A DNA stretch of 64,000 bases from an uncultured Bacteroidales bacterium (GTDB taxonomy: Bacteria > Bacteroidota > Bacteroidia > Bacteroidales > UBA932), in the NCBI GenBank assembly GCA_900319855.1, contig ONQC01000003.1:28628-92627 (forward strand), given 5' to 3'. The notes beneath the pieces are model-generated. The model made no database searches and was not told the origin of the DNA. It saw nothing but the letters and a program-made list of their open reading frames with translations. Shown here in pieces: positions 10,875 through 19,114 of the stretch. The translations under genes and the position numbers were made by a program. Every line of letters starts with the position of its first letter. Within the stretch, counting starts at the first letter, position 1.

Positions 10875-11731
10875 TCCGCAGAATCCTCATGACCCTGACG
10901 GTGCTGGCGCTCCTGACGCCGGCCCTGTCCCTGTCCGCCCAGCGAAGCGGGTGCATCCCGGTCCACGGCCTGACGCGCAGCGAACTGGCCTACGACGGCG
11001 GGGAGCGCATGTCGTTCGTGATCCACTATAAGTGGGGCATTATCAATGCGGACGTGGCTTCGGCCTCGGTGTCGCTGGATACCACGGTCCTGGCTGGCCG
11101 CAAGGTATTCAATGGCAGGATCTTCGGCCAGAATGCCAAGAAATTCGACCCCTTCTTCAAGATGCGGGAGGATTTCCGCACCTGGTTCACCCTTGACGGT
11201 CTGGAGCCGCGGCGTTTCACGCGCGATTCCAAGGAAGGCAACTGGTTCGCGACCAATGAGTATTCCTTTGACTGGGGCAGCAAACAGATTCATGCCGCCC
11301 TCGAGAGCAAGTCGAAAGGACCGCGGTCCATGGACCTGCCCCTGACGGATTGCACCTTCGACGTGCTGTCCCTGTTTTATTTCGCCCGCAACCTGGATTT
11401 CTCCCGCGTGGAGCCCGGTAAGAAATATCCGCTGACCTTCGCAGTTGATGACGATATCTGCAATATCTATTTCATTTACAAGGGCGTTGAGGTGAAGAAC
11501 ATAAAAGGGATCGGCAAGGTCCGGACCCGCCGTTTCACCGTTTCCCTGGCTTCCGGCCAGGTCTTCGGCGAGGATGGGGGAGCGGCCGGCGACATGTGGT
11601 TCACCGACGACGACAACCGTCTGCTGGTCTGGTTCGATACGCCGATCCGGATCGGCCACATCTATGGCCGCCTGACGGCCTGGGACGGCGCGAAGCATCC
11701 GTTTGACGCTTTGGTGGAGCCTGCCCGATGA
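10871..11731 (+). CDS. DUF3108 domain secreted protein
   Basis: A 286-residue protein with an N-terminal signal peptide (hydrophobic stretch to about residue 23, ending LSLSAQ). The rest has alternating beta-rich segments such as MSFVIHYKWGIINADVASASV, typical of DUF3108 proteins, which are periplasmic and of unknown function. No catalytic motif is visible. It overlaps dnaB by 4 bases and the next gene by 4 bases, so it is embedded in the operon leading into rnf. Confidence 0.8.
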   Translation: MIRRILMTLTVLALLTPALSLSAQRSGCIPVHGLTRSELAYDGGERMSFVIHYKWGIINADVASASVSLDTTVLAGRKVFNGRIFGQNAKKFDPFFKMREDFRTWFTLDGLEPRRFTRDSKEGNWFATNEYSFDWGSKQIHAALESKSKGPRSMDLPLTDCTFDVLSLFYFARNLDFSRVEPGKKYPLTFAVDDDICNIYFIYKGVEVKNIKGIGKVRTRRFTVSLASGQVFGEDGGAAGDMWFTDDDNRLLVWFDTPIRIGHIYGRLTAWDGAKHPFDALVEPAR

Positions 11732-12144
11732 GCCAGGAAATCTCTCATACCGGAAAAGTCCTCTCCGTCGGTCCGAAGGTGACGACGGTGGAGATCGTTT
11801 CGAAGTCGGCCTGTGCCTCCTGCCATGCGGCCGGCCTCTGCACGGCGTTCGAGTCGGTGCAGAAACAGGTCGAGGTCCCGACCGACCCCGCCGCCGGGTT
11901 CACCCCGGGCGAGGAAGTGGAAGTGACGCTGCGCGGCAGCCTGGGGACGAAAGCCGTCCTGCTGGCTTATGTCGTCCCCCTTTTCATTTTACTGATTTTA
12001 GTCGTATCTTTGTCATTTACGGATATGCACGAACTGGCGGTCGCGGCCGCCGGGCTGGGCGGCATGGCCGTCTGGTACGGGATCCTCTGGTTTTTCCGGG
12101 GATCGCTGGAGCGTGAATACCGGTTTTATGCAAGACGAAAGTAA
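11728..12144 (+). CDS. RseC/MucC-family membrane protein preceding the Rnf operon
   Basis: A 138-residue protein with an N-terminal cysteine motif CASCHAAGLC (about residues 30-39), a small beta domain (EEVEVTLRGSLGTK), and two membrane helices (about 75-93 and 103-125). RseC-like proteins sit next to rnf/rsx operons in many bacteria, and the SoxR-reducing role of Rsx is known in E. coli. Here the location directly before rnfB suggests a role in Rnf assembly or redox maintenance; this is inference. Confidence 0.85.
   Translation: MSQEISHTGKVLSVGPKVTTVEIVSKSACASCHAAGLCTAFESVQKQVEVPTDPAAGFTPGEEVEVTLRGSLGTKAVLLAYVVPLFILLILVVSLSFTDMHELAVAAAGLGGMAVWYGILWFFRGSLEREYRFYARRK
11981..12012 (+). promoter_or_regulatory. 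Possible promoter inside rseC, 150 bases before rnfB
   Basis: TTTT (11981-11984), 20-base spacer and TATCTTTG (12005-12012) lie in an unusually AT-rich stretch of an otherwise GC-rich gene. The same bases encode a membrane helix, so coincidence is possible. Confidence 0.3.
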
Positions 12145-12161
12145 TATAAACCTAAATACTT

Positions 12162-13121
12162 ATGTCAACAACAATTATCTGGACCATTGCCATTATCGCC
12201 ATCCTCGGTGGCCTGCTGGCGCTCGTCCTCTACTTTGTGGCTGAAAAGTTCAAGGTAGTGGAAGACCCGCGCATCGACGAGGTGGAGAAGGTAATGCCCG
12301 GGGCTAACTGCGGCGGCTGCGGTTTCGCGGGCTGCCGTGCGTTCGCGGACGCCGCCGTCAAGGCGCCGAACCTGGACAACAATTACTGTCCGGTGGGCGG
12401 CAACGACGTGATGAAGAAGGTGGCTGCGATCCTCGGGTACGAAATCAAGGAAAAGGCTCCGATGGTGGCGGTTGTCCGCTGCAACGGCAGCTGTGAGAAC
12501 CGTCCCAAGACCAACGAGTACGATGGTGCGTCATCCTGCAAGGTGAAGGCCGCCCTGTACAGCGGTGATACCGGCTGCGCTTTCGGCTGCCTGGGTTGCG
12601 GGGACTGCGTGGCCGCCTGCCAGTTCGGCGCGCTGTCCATGGACCCTGTCACCGGCCTTCCGGTCGTGGACGAGAGCAAGTGTACCGCTTGCGGCGCCTG
12701 TACGAAGGCTTGCCCGAAACAGATCATCGAGCTCCGTGCCAAGGGCCCGCGCGGCATGCGCATGTATGTCAGCTGCGTCAACAAGGACAAGGGACCGGCC
12801 GTCAAGAAGGCCTGCGCCGCCGGCTGCATCGGCTGCGGCATCTGCCAGAAGACCTGCCAGCACGGTGCGATCACCGTCGAGAACAATGTCGCTTACATCG
12901 ACTATACCAAGTGCAAGCTTTGCCGTGAGTGCGAGGCGATGTGCCCGACCGGCGCCATCCATGGCGTGGGCTTCCCGAAGCCGCTGGACAAGGAGGCTGT
13001 GAAGACCCGCATCCAGGAGCGCCAGAAGAAGGCCCGCGAGGCCGCTGCCGCCGCCGCTGCTGCCGCCAAGGCCGCCGCGGAAGCCGCTGAACCTGTAAAG
13101 AAGGAGGAAAACAATGGCTAA
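12162..13121 (+). CDS. rnfB: Rnf complex subunit B (iron-sulfur protein)
   Basis: Electron-carrying subunit of the membrane Rnf complex, which couples ferredoxin:NAD+ oxidoreduction to Na+ or H+ movement. The 319-residue protein has one N-terminal membrane helix (about 5-27), the RnfB-type cluster CGGC...C...C (Cys50, Cys53, Cys58, Cys76), and several ferredoxin motifs further on (CLGCGDCVAACQ, CTACGACTKACP, CIGCGICQKTCQ, CKLCRECEAMCP). The C-terminus ends in a long alanine/lysine-rich tail, also seen in RnfC. rnfC starts within its last codons. Confidence 0.95.
   Translation: MSTTIIWTIAIIAILGGLLALVLYFVAEKFKVVEDPRIDEVEKVMPGANCGGCGFAGCRAFADAAVKAPNLDNNYCPVGGNDVMKKVAAILGYEIKEKAPMVAVVRCNGSCENRPKTNEYDGASSCKVKAALYSGDTGCAFGCLGCGDCVAACQFGALSMDPVTGLPVVDESKCTACGACTKACPKQIIELRAKGPRGMRMYVSCVNKDKGPAVKKACAAGCIGCGICQKTCQHGAITVENNVAYIDYTKCKLCRECEAMCPTGAIHGVGFPKPLDKEAVKTRIQERQKKAREAAAAAAAAAKAAAEAAEPVKKEENNG
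13101..13107 (+). promoter_or_regulatory. Shine-Dalgarno site for rnfC
   Basis: AAGGAGG six bases before the rnfC ATG, inside the end of rnfB. Strong Shine-Dalgarno sequences are uncommon in Bacteroidetes. Confidence 0.7.
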
Positions 13122-14502
13122 GATCACATTCTCCCTGGGCGGCGTCCATCCGGACGACGCCAAACTTGCCAAGGACCGTCCCATCGAGGTCCTGCCGCTT
13201 CCGCAGACCGTCTATGTCTCCATGGCCCAGCACCTGGGCGCTCCGGCCAAGCCGGTGGTCGCCGTCGGTGACGTGGTGAAGACCGGACAGGTCATCGCCG
13301 AACCGGGCGGTTTCATTTCCGCTTTCGTGCATGCTCCGGCCAGCGGTACCGTCAAGTCCATTGCTCCGCGCAAGGACCTGGCCGGCAACTGGATGACCCA
13401 TATCGAGATCGCCGTGGAAGGGGACGAGTGGGCTGAAGGGATCGACCTGAGCGATACGCTGGTCACCGAGATCCCCGAAGACCGCGCTTTCATCCTCGAC
13501 CGCATCAAGGCCAACGGCGTCGTCGGCCTGGGCGGTGCGACCTTCCCGACCCATGTCAAGCTGAACCCGGCTCCGGGCAGCGTGGCCGAATGCCTGATCA
13601 TCAACGGCGCCGAGTGCGAACCGTACCTGACCAGCGACTACCGCATCATGCTCGAGCATCCGAAGGAGATCGTCCTCGGCGCGGCCATCATGCAGAAGGT
13701 CCTGGGCGGCTGCAAGTGCGTGATCGGCATTGAAGAGAACAAGCCGGCCGCCATCGAGAAGATGCGCGCGGCCGTGGGCGAACTGCATCTGGGCAATATC
13801 GAGGTTGTCAGCCTCAAGAAGAAATATCCGCAGGGCGGTGAAAAACAGCTCATCGACGCCGTGATGCACCGTCAGGTCGGCTCCGGCGGCCTCCCGATCA
13901 GCGTGGGTGCCGTCGTCCAGAACGTCGCTACGTCCCTGGCTGTCTATGAGGCGGTCCAGAAGAACAAGCCGTTGATCACCAATACCCTGACGATCACCGG
14001 TGACTGCCTCCCCGTCGAGAAGATGCACAACTACCTGTTCCGCATTGGCATGCCGCTTAGCTACATCGCCGAGCAGGCTGGCGGCGTCCCCGAGGGCGCG
14101 GCCAAGCTGATCAGCGGTGGCCCGATGATGGGCAAGGCGATCGCCAACCTCGACGCCTGCACCGTCAAGGGTTCCTCCTCGATCCTGTACCTCTCAGAAG
14201 CGGCGACCCGCCGCGAACCCGAAACCAACTGCATCCGCTGCGGCAAGTGCGCCGAGGCCTGCCCGATGGGCTTGGAACCGTTCCTGCTCAACAAGCTCGC
14301 CCGCGCCGGCAAGACCGATGAACTGGAGGCCAATGCCGTCCAGGACTGCATCGAGTGCGGCTGCTGCCTCTATACCTGCCCGGCCCACCTTCCGCTGCTG
14401 GACATCATCCGCCAGGCCAAGGGCCAGGTGATGGGTATCATCCGCGCCCGCGCCGCGGCTGCAAAAGCCGCTGCCGAGGCTGCGAAGGCCGCGAAGAATT
14501 AA
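13114..14502 (+). CDS. rnfC: Rnf complex subunit C
   Basis: Peripheral subunit carrying FMN/NADH-binding and two 4Fe-4S clusters; the likely entry or exit point for electrons from NADH. The 462-residue protein has a glycine-rich flavin-binding stretch (GVVGLGGATFPTHVK) with AECEP-type NGAECEPYLTSDYR, and two C-terminal ferredoxin motifs, CIRCGKCAEACP (about residue 372) and CIECGCCLYTCP (about 413). It ends with an alanine/lysine-rich tail like that of RnfB. It overlaps rnfB by 8 bases and has a strong Shine-Dalgarno site. Confidence 0.95.
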   Translation: MAKITFSLGGVHPDDAKLAKDRPIEVLPLPQTVYVSMAQHLGAPAKPVVAVGDVVKTGQVIAEPGGFISAFVHAPASGTVKSIAPRKDLAGNWMTHIEIAVEGDEWAEGIDLSDTLVTEIPEDRAFILDRIKANGVVGLGGATFPTHVKLNPAPGSVAECLIINGAECEPYLTSDYRIMLEHPKEIVLGAAIMQKVLGGCKCVIGIEENKPAAIEKMRAAVGELHLGNIEVVSLKKKYPQGGEKQLIDAVMHRQVGSGGLPISVGAVVQNVATSLAVYEAVQKNKPLITNTLTITGDCLPVEKMHNYLFRIGMPLSYIAEQAGGVPEGAAKLISGGPMMGKAIANLDACTVKGSSSILYLSEAATRREPETNCIRCGKCAEACPMGLEPFLLNKLARAGKTDELEANAVQDCIECGCCLYTCPAHLPLLDIIRQAKGQVMGIIRARAAAAKAAAEAAKAAKN

Positions 14503-14510
14503 CCTGATAA

Positions 14511-15506
14511 ATGCAAAGTACGATGAATAAAATGTTGGTTTCACCTTCTCCGCACATCCATTCGGCCGTCTCTACGACGAGCCTGATGCGTGACGTGGTC
14601 ATCGCCCTGCTGCCGGCCGCCATCTGTTCCGTCGTCTTCTATGGCTGGATGGAACTGCTGATCCTGGCTGTGAGCGTGGCGTCCTGCGTCCTGCTGGAGT
14701 ATGTCATCACCCGATACCTGATGAAGGCCCCGAGCACCATCTGCGACCTGTCCGCTGTCGTGACCGGTCTGCTGCTCGGCCTCAACCTTCCTGCTACGAC
14801 CCCCTGGTGGGTCGTCCTCATCGGCGCCGTCGTCGCCATCGGCGTGGCGAAGATGAGTTTCGGCGGCCTCGGCCAGAACCCTTTCAACCCGGCGCTTACC
14901 GCCCGTGTGTTCCTGCTGGTCTCCTATCCGACCTACATGACGCACTGGGAGGCTCCGCAGGGTCTCTTCGGCGTCGACGCCGTGACCGGTCCGACTCCGC
15001 TCGGTATGGTCAAGGAAGGCTTGCTCCAAGGCCAGACCGTTCCGCAGATCATGTCCGACAATGGCCTGAGCTACAGCCAGATGCTGTTTGCCAACATCGG
15101 CGGAACCGCCGGTGAGGTCTGTGCCCTGGCCCTGCTGGCAGGGTTTGTCTATCTGCTCGTCCGCCGGGTTATCCGCCCGCACATCACCCTGAGCATCTGG
15201 GCGACCGTCGCCCTGGTCAGCCTGATCTTCTGGCTGGCGTCTCCAGACCGCTTCACCGATCCGCTCTTCAACCTGCTGACCGGCGGTATGATCCTCGGTT
15301 CCTGCTTCATGGCGACCGACTACGTCACCAGCCCGATGAGTGTCAAGGGCGGGATCATCTTTGGTATCGGCATCGGTTTCATCACCATGATGATCCGTTA
15401 CTTCGGTTCCTATCCGGAAGGCATGTCGTTCGCGATCCTGATCATGAACGCCTTCGTTCCGCTGCTGAACATGTGGTTCCACCAGAAAAAATACGGGAGG
15501 AAATAA
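14511..15506 (+). CDS. rnfD: Rnf complex subunit D
   Basis: Integral membrane flavoprotein subunit (331 residues, many hydrophobic helices). Covalent FMN is normally attached to a Thr in an S/TGAT motif; here the equivalent site reads DAVTGPTPLG (about residues 155-164), keeping the Thr but with Pro in place of Ala. The GGLGQNPFNPAL stretch is typical. It follows rnfC after 8 bases and precedes rnfG by 3 bases. Confidence 0.94.
   Translation: MQSTMNKMLVSPSPHIHSAVSTTSLMRDVVIALLPAAICSVVFYGWMELLILAVSVASCVLLEYVITRYLMKAPSTICDLSAVVTGLLLGLNLPATTPWWVVLIGAVVAIGVAKMSFGGLGQNPFNPALTARVFLLVSYPTYMTHWEAPQGLFGVDAVTGPTPLGMVKEGLLQGQTVPQIMSDNGLSYSQMLFANIGGTAGEVCALALLAGFVYLLVRRVIRPHITLSIWATVALVSLIFWLASPDRFTDPLFNLLTGGMILGSCFMATDYVTSPMSVKGGIIFGIGIGFITMMIRYFGSYPEGMSFAILIMNAFVPLLNMWFHQKKYGRK
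15495..15500 (+). promoter_or_regulatory. Shine-Dalgarno site for rnfG
   Basis: GGGAGG, nine bases before the rnfG ATG and overlapping the end of rnfD. Confidence 0.6.
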
Positions 15507-15509
15507 GCC

Positions 15510-16082
15510 ATGGCCGTACAATCCAATCTCAAGAACATGTTCGTGTGCCTCTTCGGCACCTGCCTGGTCTGCTCGGCCCTGCTGGCCGGCGTGTACGCCA
15601 TGACCAAGGCTCCGATCGACGCGACCAACGCCCGGCTCCTCAAGGAAGCCGTCGGCGCCGTCCTGCCTGAAGGTGGGGAACTCTCCGACGCCCAGACGCT
15701 GGAAGTCGGCGGACAGCCCTCCGAGTATTATGTCCTGAACCAGGACGGGACCCCGGCCGCCTATGCGGTCAAGTCCACCGTCGTGGGCTTCGGCGGCCCG
15801 CTGACCCTGATGGTCGGCGTGACGGCTGACGGCACTGTCTACAATACCTCCGTCCTTTCCCACTCCGAGACTCCGGGTCTCGGCGCGAAATGCACCACGG
15901 ACGAGAAGTTCATGGCGCAGTGGAAAGGCTTCAATCCGGCTGAAAAGATCCTCAAGGTCAAGAAGGACAACGGCGATGTGGATGCGATCACCGCTTCCAC
16001 CATCACCTCCCGTGCCTATACCCTGGCCGTGGAGAACGCCGTCAATGCACTCAAATCGATAGGAGGGCTTAACAATGACTAA
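15510..16082 (+). CDS. rnfG: Rnf complex subunit G
   Basis: Membrane-anchored periplasmic flavoprotein subunit (190 residues). It has an N-terminal membrane helix (about 8-28) and the FMN-binding fold, with GFGGPLTLMVGV and SETPGLGAK. The flavinylation site, normally (S/D)GATxT, reads ITASTITS (about residues 159-166): the acceptor Thr is kept but the preceding Gly-Ala is Ala-Ser. The next gene starts before this one ends (8-base overlap). Confidence 0.94.
   Translation: MAVQSNLKNMFVCLFGTCLVCSALLAGVYAMTKAPIDATNARLLKEAVGAVLPEGGELSDAQTLEVGGQPSEYYVLNQDGTPAAYAVKSTVVGFGGPLTLMVGVTADGTVYNTSVLSHSETPGLGAKCTTDEKFMAQWKGFNPAEKILKVKKDNGDVDAITASTITSRAYTLAVENAVNALKSIGGLNND
16061..16066 (+). promoter_or_regulatory. 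Shine-Dalgarno site for rnfE
   Basis: AGGAGG, eight bases before the rnfE ATG and inside the end of rnfG. Confidence 0.65.
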
Positions 16083-16659
16083 ACTGCAACTCATTACCAA
16101 GGGATTTGTCAAAGACAACCCGACCTTCGTCCTGCTGCTCGGCATGTGTCCGACCCTGGCGACGACCACTTCCGCCATCAACGGCCTGAGCATGGGTCTT
16201 GCCACCCTGTTCGTCCTGGTCCTGGCCAACATGGCCATCTCCGCCGTGGCTCCGGTCGTTCCGGACAAGGTCCATATCCCGGTCTATATCGTCATCATCG
16301 CGACCTTCGTGACCCTGCTGCAACTGCTGATGCAGGCCTTCGTGCCGGACATCTATGCGACCCTCGGCCTGTTCATCCCGCTGATCGTCGTGAACTGTAT
16401 CGTGCTCGGCCGTGCGGAAGCGTTCGCCAACAAGAACACGGTGCTCGACTCCGCCCTGGACGGCCTCGGTGTCGGCCTCGGTTTCACCTGCTCGCTGACG
16501 GTCCTTGGCATCGTGCGTGAGATCCTCGGCAGCGGTTCCGTCTTCGGCTGGAAGTTCATCTCCGGCGACGGCATGCTCGCCTTCGTCATGGCCCCGGGTG
16601 CCTTCCTGGCGCTGGGGTACCTGATGGTGCTTTTCAACAAGTTCGTGGCTAAGAAATAA
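16075..16659 (+). CDS. rnfE: Rnf complex subunit E
   Basis: Integral membrane subunit (194 residues) with about six hydrophobic helices. The start FVKDNPTFVLLLGMCPTLA and the central NCIVLGRAEAFANKN are conserved in the RnfA/RnfE/NqrD/NqrE family, whose paired cysteines hold a membrane-embedded iron centre with RnfA. It overlaps rnfG and precedes rnfA by 12 bases. Confidence 0.95.
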   Translation: MTKLQLITKGFVKDNPTFVLLLGMCPTLATTTSAINGLSMGLATLFVLVLANMAISAVAPVVPDKVHIPVYIVIIATFVTLLQLLMQAFVPDIYATLGLFIPLIVVNCIVLGRAEAFANKNTVLDSALDGLGVGLGFTCSLTVLGIVREILGSGSVFGWKFISGDGMLAFVMAPGAFLALGYLMVLFNKFVAKK

Positions 16660-16664
16660 GGAGG
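16658..16664 (+). promoter_or_regulatory. Shine-Dalgarno site for rnfA
   Basis: AAGGAGG, seven bases before the rnfA ATG, overlapping the rnfE stop. Confidence 0.7.
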
Positions 16665-16671
16665 AAACGTT

Positions 16672-17271
16672 ATGGAAATCTTATTGATCATCGTTTCGGC
16701 GATCTTCGTCAACAACATCGTCCTGGCGCAGTTCCTGGGTATCTGCCCGTTCCTGGGTGTGTCCAACAAGCTCTCCACGGCAACCGGCATGTCCGCCGCC
16801 GTCTGCTTCGTCATCACCCTGGCGACCCTGGTGACCTACTTGCTCAACAAGTACCTCCTCCTGCCGTTCCAGCTGGAATTCCTGCAGACAATCTCCTTCA
16901 TCCTCGTCATCGCCGCCCTCGTGCAGATGGTCGAGATCGTGCTGAAGAAGATGAGCCCGTCCCTGTATCAGGCCCTCGGTATCTATCTCCCGCTGATCAC
17001 CACCAACTGCGCCGTCCTCGGCGTGGCCATGAATGTCGTGCAGAAAGAGTATACCTTCGGCCTTCCGTCCCATATGCTCGGTCTGGGCGAGGCGGTCCTT
17101 TATGCCTTTGCGACCTCCCTCGGCTACGGCCTGGCCATGGTCATCTTCGCCGGCCTGCGCGAACAGCTCGCGCTGAGCAGCGTTCCGAAGGCGTTCAAGG
17201 GCATTCCGATCGCGCTGATCACCGTCGGTATCCTGGCGATGGCCTTCATGGGCTTCTCCGGTATTGCATAG
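16672..17271 (+). CDS. rnfA: Rnf complex subunit A
   Basis: Integral membrane subunit paired with RnfE (199 residues, about six helices). Characteristic stretches are FVNNIVLAQFLGICPFLGVS and YLPLITTNCAVLGVAM, with cysteines at the positions used for the intramembrane iron centre. It is the last rnf gene, so the order here is B, C, D, G, E, A and the complex is complete. A short AT-only inverted repeat follows the stop, too weak to call a terminator. Confidence 0.95.
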   Translation: MEILLIIVSAIFVNNIVLAQFLGICPFLGVSNKLSTATGMSAAVCFVITLATLVTYLLNKYLLLPFQLEFLQTISFILVIAALVQMVEIVLKKMSPSLYQALGIYLPLITTNCAVLGVAMNVVQKEYTFGLPSHMLGLGEAVLYAFATSLGYGLAMVIFAGLREQLALSSVPKAFKGIPIALITVGILAMAFMGFSGIA

Positions 17272-17295
17272 TATTAAAACCTTAATAAAGAGATT

Positions 17296-17763
17296 ATGAA
17301 AAAGATCGTTTTGATTGCGGCGGCCATTCTCGGCCTGTCCCTCGCTGCCTCCGCTCAGCCGAAGGCCATCGGTATCCGTGGTTTCTTTGAGCAGTGGCAG
17401 TTCAGCTACGAACATTACCTGGGCGATCCGAACTTTCTGGAAATCGATCTGGGCGCTTCGTCTTATTCCCATAACAATACGGGTGTCGATATCGTCGGCA
17501 CATACAATTTCATGGTTTGGCGTCCCGACTGGACGCCGCGCGGCGACTGGGGTATGTATGTGGGTCCCGGCGTAGCCGTCGGTACCTGGTACAATAAGGA
17601 GTCTGACAAGAGCAAGGCTTATTTCGGTCTCGTGGGCCAGTTCGGCCTGGAGTATACCTTCTGGTTCCCGCTCCAACTCTCCGTCGATGTGCGTCCGCTG
17701 ATTCCGTTCGGCGACCGCGATTTCTATTTCTATCCGGCACTCAGCGTCCGTTATTCCTTCTAA
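17296..17763 (+). CDS. Small outer-membrane beta-barrel protein
   Basis: A 155-residue protein with a clear signal peptide (MKKIVLIAAAILGLSLAASA, cleavage before QPKA). The mature part has alternating aromatic beta-strand segments (WQFSYEHYL, LGASSYSH, YFGLVGQFGLEYTFWF) and ends FYFYPALSVRYSF with a terminal Phe, typical of outer-membrane barrels. It is too short for a large porin, and no specific family is recognised. It lies between rnf and the polyene cluster, 9 bases before the methyltransferase, and could belong to either transcript. Confidence 0.7.
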   Translation: MKKIVLIAAAILGLSLAASAQPKAIGIRGFFEQWQFSYEHYLGDPNFLEIDLGASSYSHNNTGVDIVGTYNFMVWRPDWTPRGDWGMYVGPGVAVGTWYNKESDKSKAYFGLVGQFGLEYTFWFPLQLSVDVRPLIPFGDRDFYFYPALSVRYSF

Positions 17764-17772
17764 ACCTGCGGC

Positions 17773-18867
17773 ATGCATCTTCACCCGAATCTGGAGAAAG
17801 CATATTCCAGGGATACGATGTCGGCTCGGCAAGCCCAACGGCTTGCCGAGTTCATCGCATTCGGCCCGTTTGTCTTCCAGGCCAGCCGCCTGATGGTTTC
17901 GACCGGGATCCTCTCCCGGCTTCGTGATGGGGAACAGACGCTGGATGAGATTGTTGCGACATCCGGGTTGTCCCGCTACGCCGTCAAGGTGTTGCTGGAG
18001 GCCTCCCTGTCCATCGGGACCGTCCTGATCGACCCGGAGAAGGACACGTATTCGCTGTCCAAGGTCGGTTGGTTCCTGCTGAACGATCCGGCTACCCGGG
18101 TCAACATGGACTTTGTCCAAGACGTAAACTATGAAGGCTTCTTCCGCCTGGAAGAGGCGCTCCGGGAGGGCCGTCCGGCCGGTCTGGAGCATTTCGGGGA
18201 CTGGCCGACCATTTACGAAGGCCTCTCCTCGCTGCCGCCGCAGGTGCAGAAAAGCTGGTTCGGCTTCGATCATTTCTATTCCGACCAATCCTTCCGGGAG
18301 GCGCTGGAGATCGTGTTTTCGTACCATCCCCGTGTCCTGATGGATGTCGGCGGCAATACAGGCCGCTGGGCGGAGCGTTGCGTGGCGTATGACCCGCAGG
18401 TCCGGGTGACCATCGTGGACCTGCCCCAGCAGATCGGACTGATGCAACGGGCGACGGCCGGTAAACCCGGCGCGGAGCGGATTTCCGGCTGTCCGATGAA
18501 CCTGTTGGACCCCGATGCACGTTTTCCGGAAGACCTGCATCCGGACATCATTTGGATGAGCCAGTTCCTGGATTGCTTCTCGGAAGAGGAGATCGCCTCC
18601 ATCCTGCAGCGGGCGGCCCTTGTGATGGGGCCTCAGACGCGCCTGTGCATCATGGAGACCTTCTGGGACCGCCAGCGGTTCGAGCCGGCGGCGTTTTGCC
18701 TGACCATGACCAGCCTCTATTTTACGGTGATGGCGAATGGCAATTCGAAAATGTACCATTCCGACGATCTGGCCGCCCTGGTGGCCGGTGCCGGGATGGA
18801 AGTGGAGGCCGTCCACGACGGCCTGGGCCAGGGGCATAGCATCATGGTCTGCAAATTGAAAGCGTAG
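17773..18867 (+). CDS. SAM-dependent O-methyltransferase of the polyene cluster
   Basis: A 364-residue class I methyltransferase. The N-terminal part (about 20-110) looks like the winged-helix dimerisation domain of O-methyltransferases (LSRLRDGEQTLDEIVATSGL). The SAM-binding motif I is LMDVGGNTGRWAE (about 190-202), followed by VTIVDLPQQIGL (motif II). In aryl-polyene clusters a methyltransferase modifies the aromatic head group; that role is inferred here. First gene of the packed cluster. Confidence 0.82.
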   Translation: MHLHPNLEKAYSRDTMSARQAQRLAEFIAFGPFVFQASRLMVSTGILSRLRDGEQTLDEIVATSGLSRYAVKVLLEASLSIGTVLIDPEKDTYSLSKVGWFLLNDPATRVNMDFVQDVNYEGFFRLEEALREGRPAGLEHFGDWPTIYEGLSSLPPQVQKSWFGFDHFYSDQSFREALEIVFSYHPRVLMDVGGNTGRWAERCVAYDPQVRVTIVDLPQQIGLMQRATAGKPGAERISGCPMNLLDPDARFPEDLHPDIIWMSQFLDCFSEEEIASILQRAALVMGPQTRLCIMETFWDRQRFEPAAFCLTMTSLYFTVMANGNSKMYHSDDLAALVAGAGMEVEAVHDGLGQGHSIMVCKLKA

Positions 18868-18871
18868 GAAT

Positions 18872-19114
18872 ATGACAATTAATGAGATACAAGAGAAAGT
18901 GAATGCCTTCCTGACTGAGGAACTGGAAATCAATCCGGACCTGATCATGCCGGAAGCGCGTCTGAAGGAGGACATGGGCGTCGACAGCCTGGAAATCGTC
19001 GATGTGATTGTCTTCGTCGACGAGGCTTTCGGCTTCAAGATGAAACCGGAAGATTTCAAGCAGCTGGCGACTTACGGTCAGTTCTGTGATTTTATCGCTC
19101 AGAAGGTTGGCTGA
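18872..19114 (+). CDS. Acyl carrier protein
   Basis: An 80-residue carrier protein. The phosphopantetheine attachment Ser39 lies in GVDSLEIVDV. The acidic helices before and after are typical of ACPs. It is one of two ACPs in the cluster; the other is fused to a KS-like domain (residues 173-258 of the gene at 21506). It probably carries the growing aryl-polyene chain. The downstream acyltransferase frame overlaps its end. Confidence 0.9.
   Translation: MTINEIQEKVNAFLTEELEINPDLIMPEARLKEDMGVDSLEIVDVIVFVDEAFGFKMKPEDFKQLATYGQFCDFIAQKVG

Noticed and set aside
17273-17288. TATTAA/TTAATA inverted repeat after rnfA as a terminator
   Set aside because: Only six A-T pairs and no T-run.
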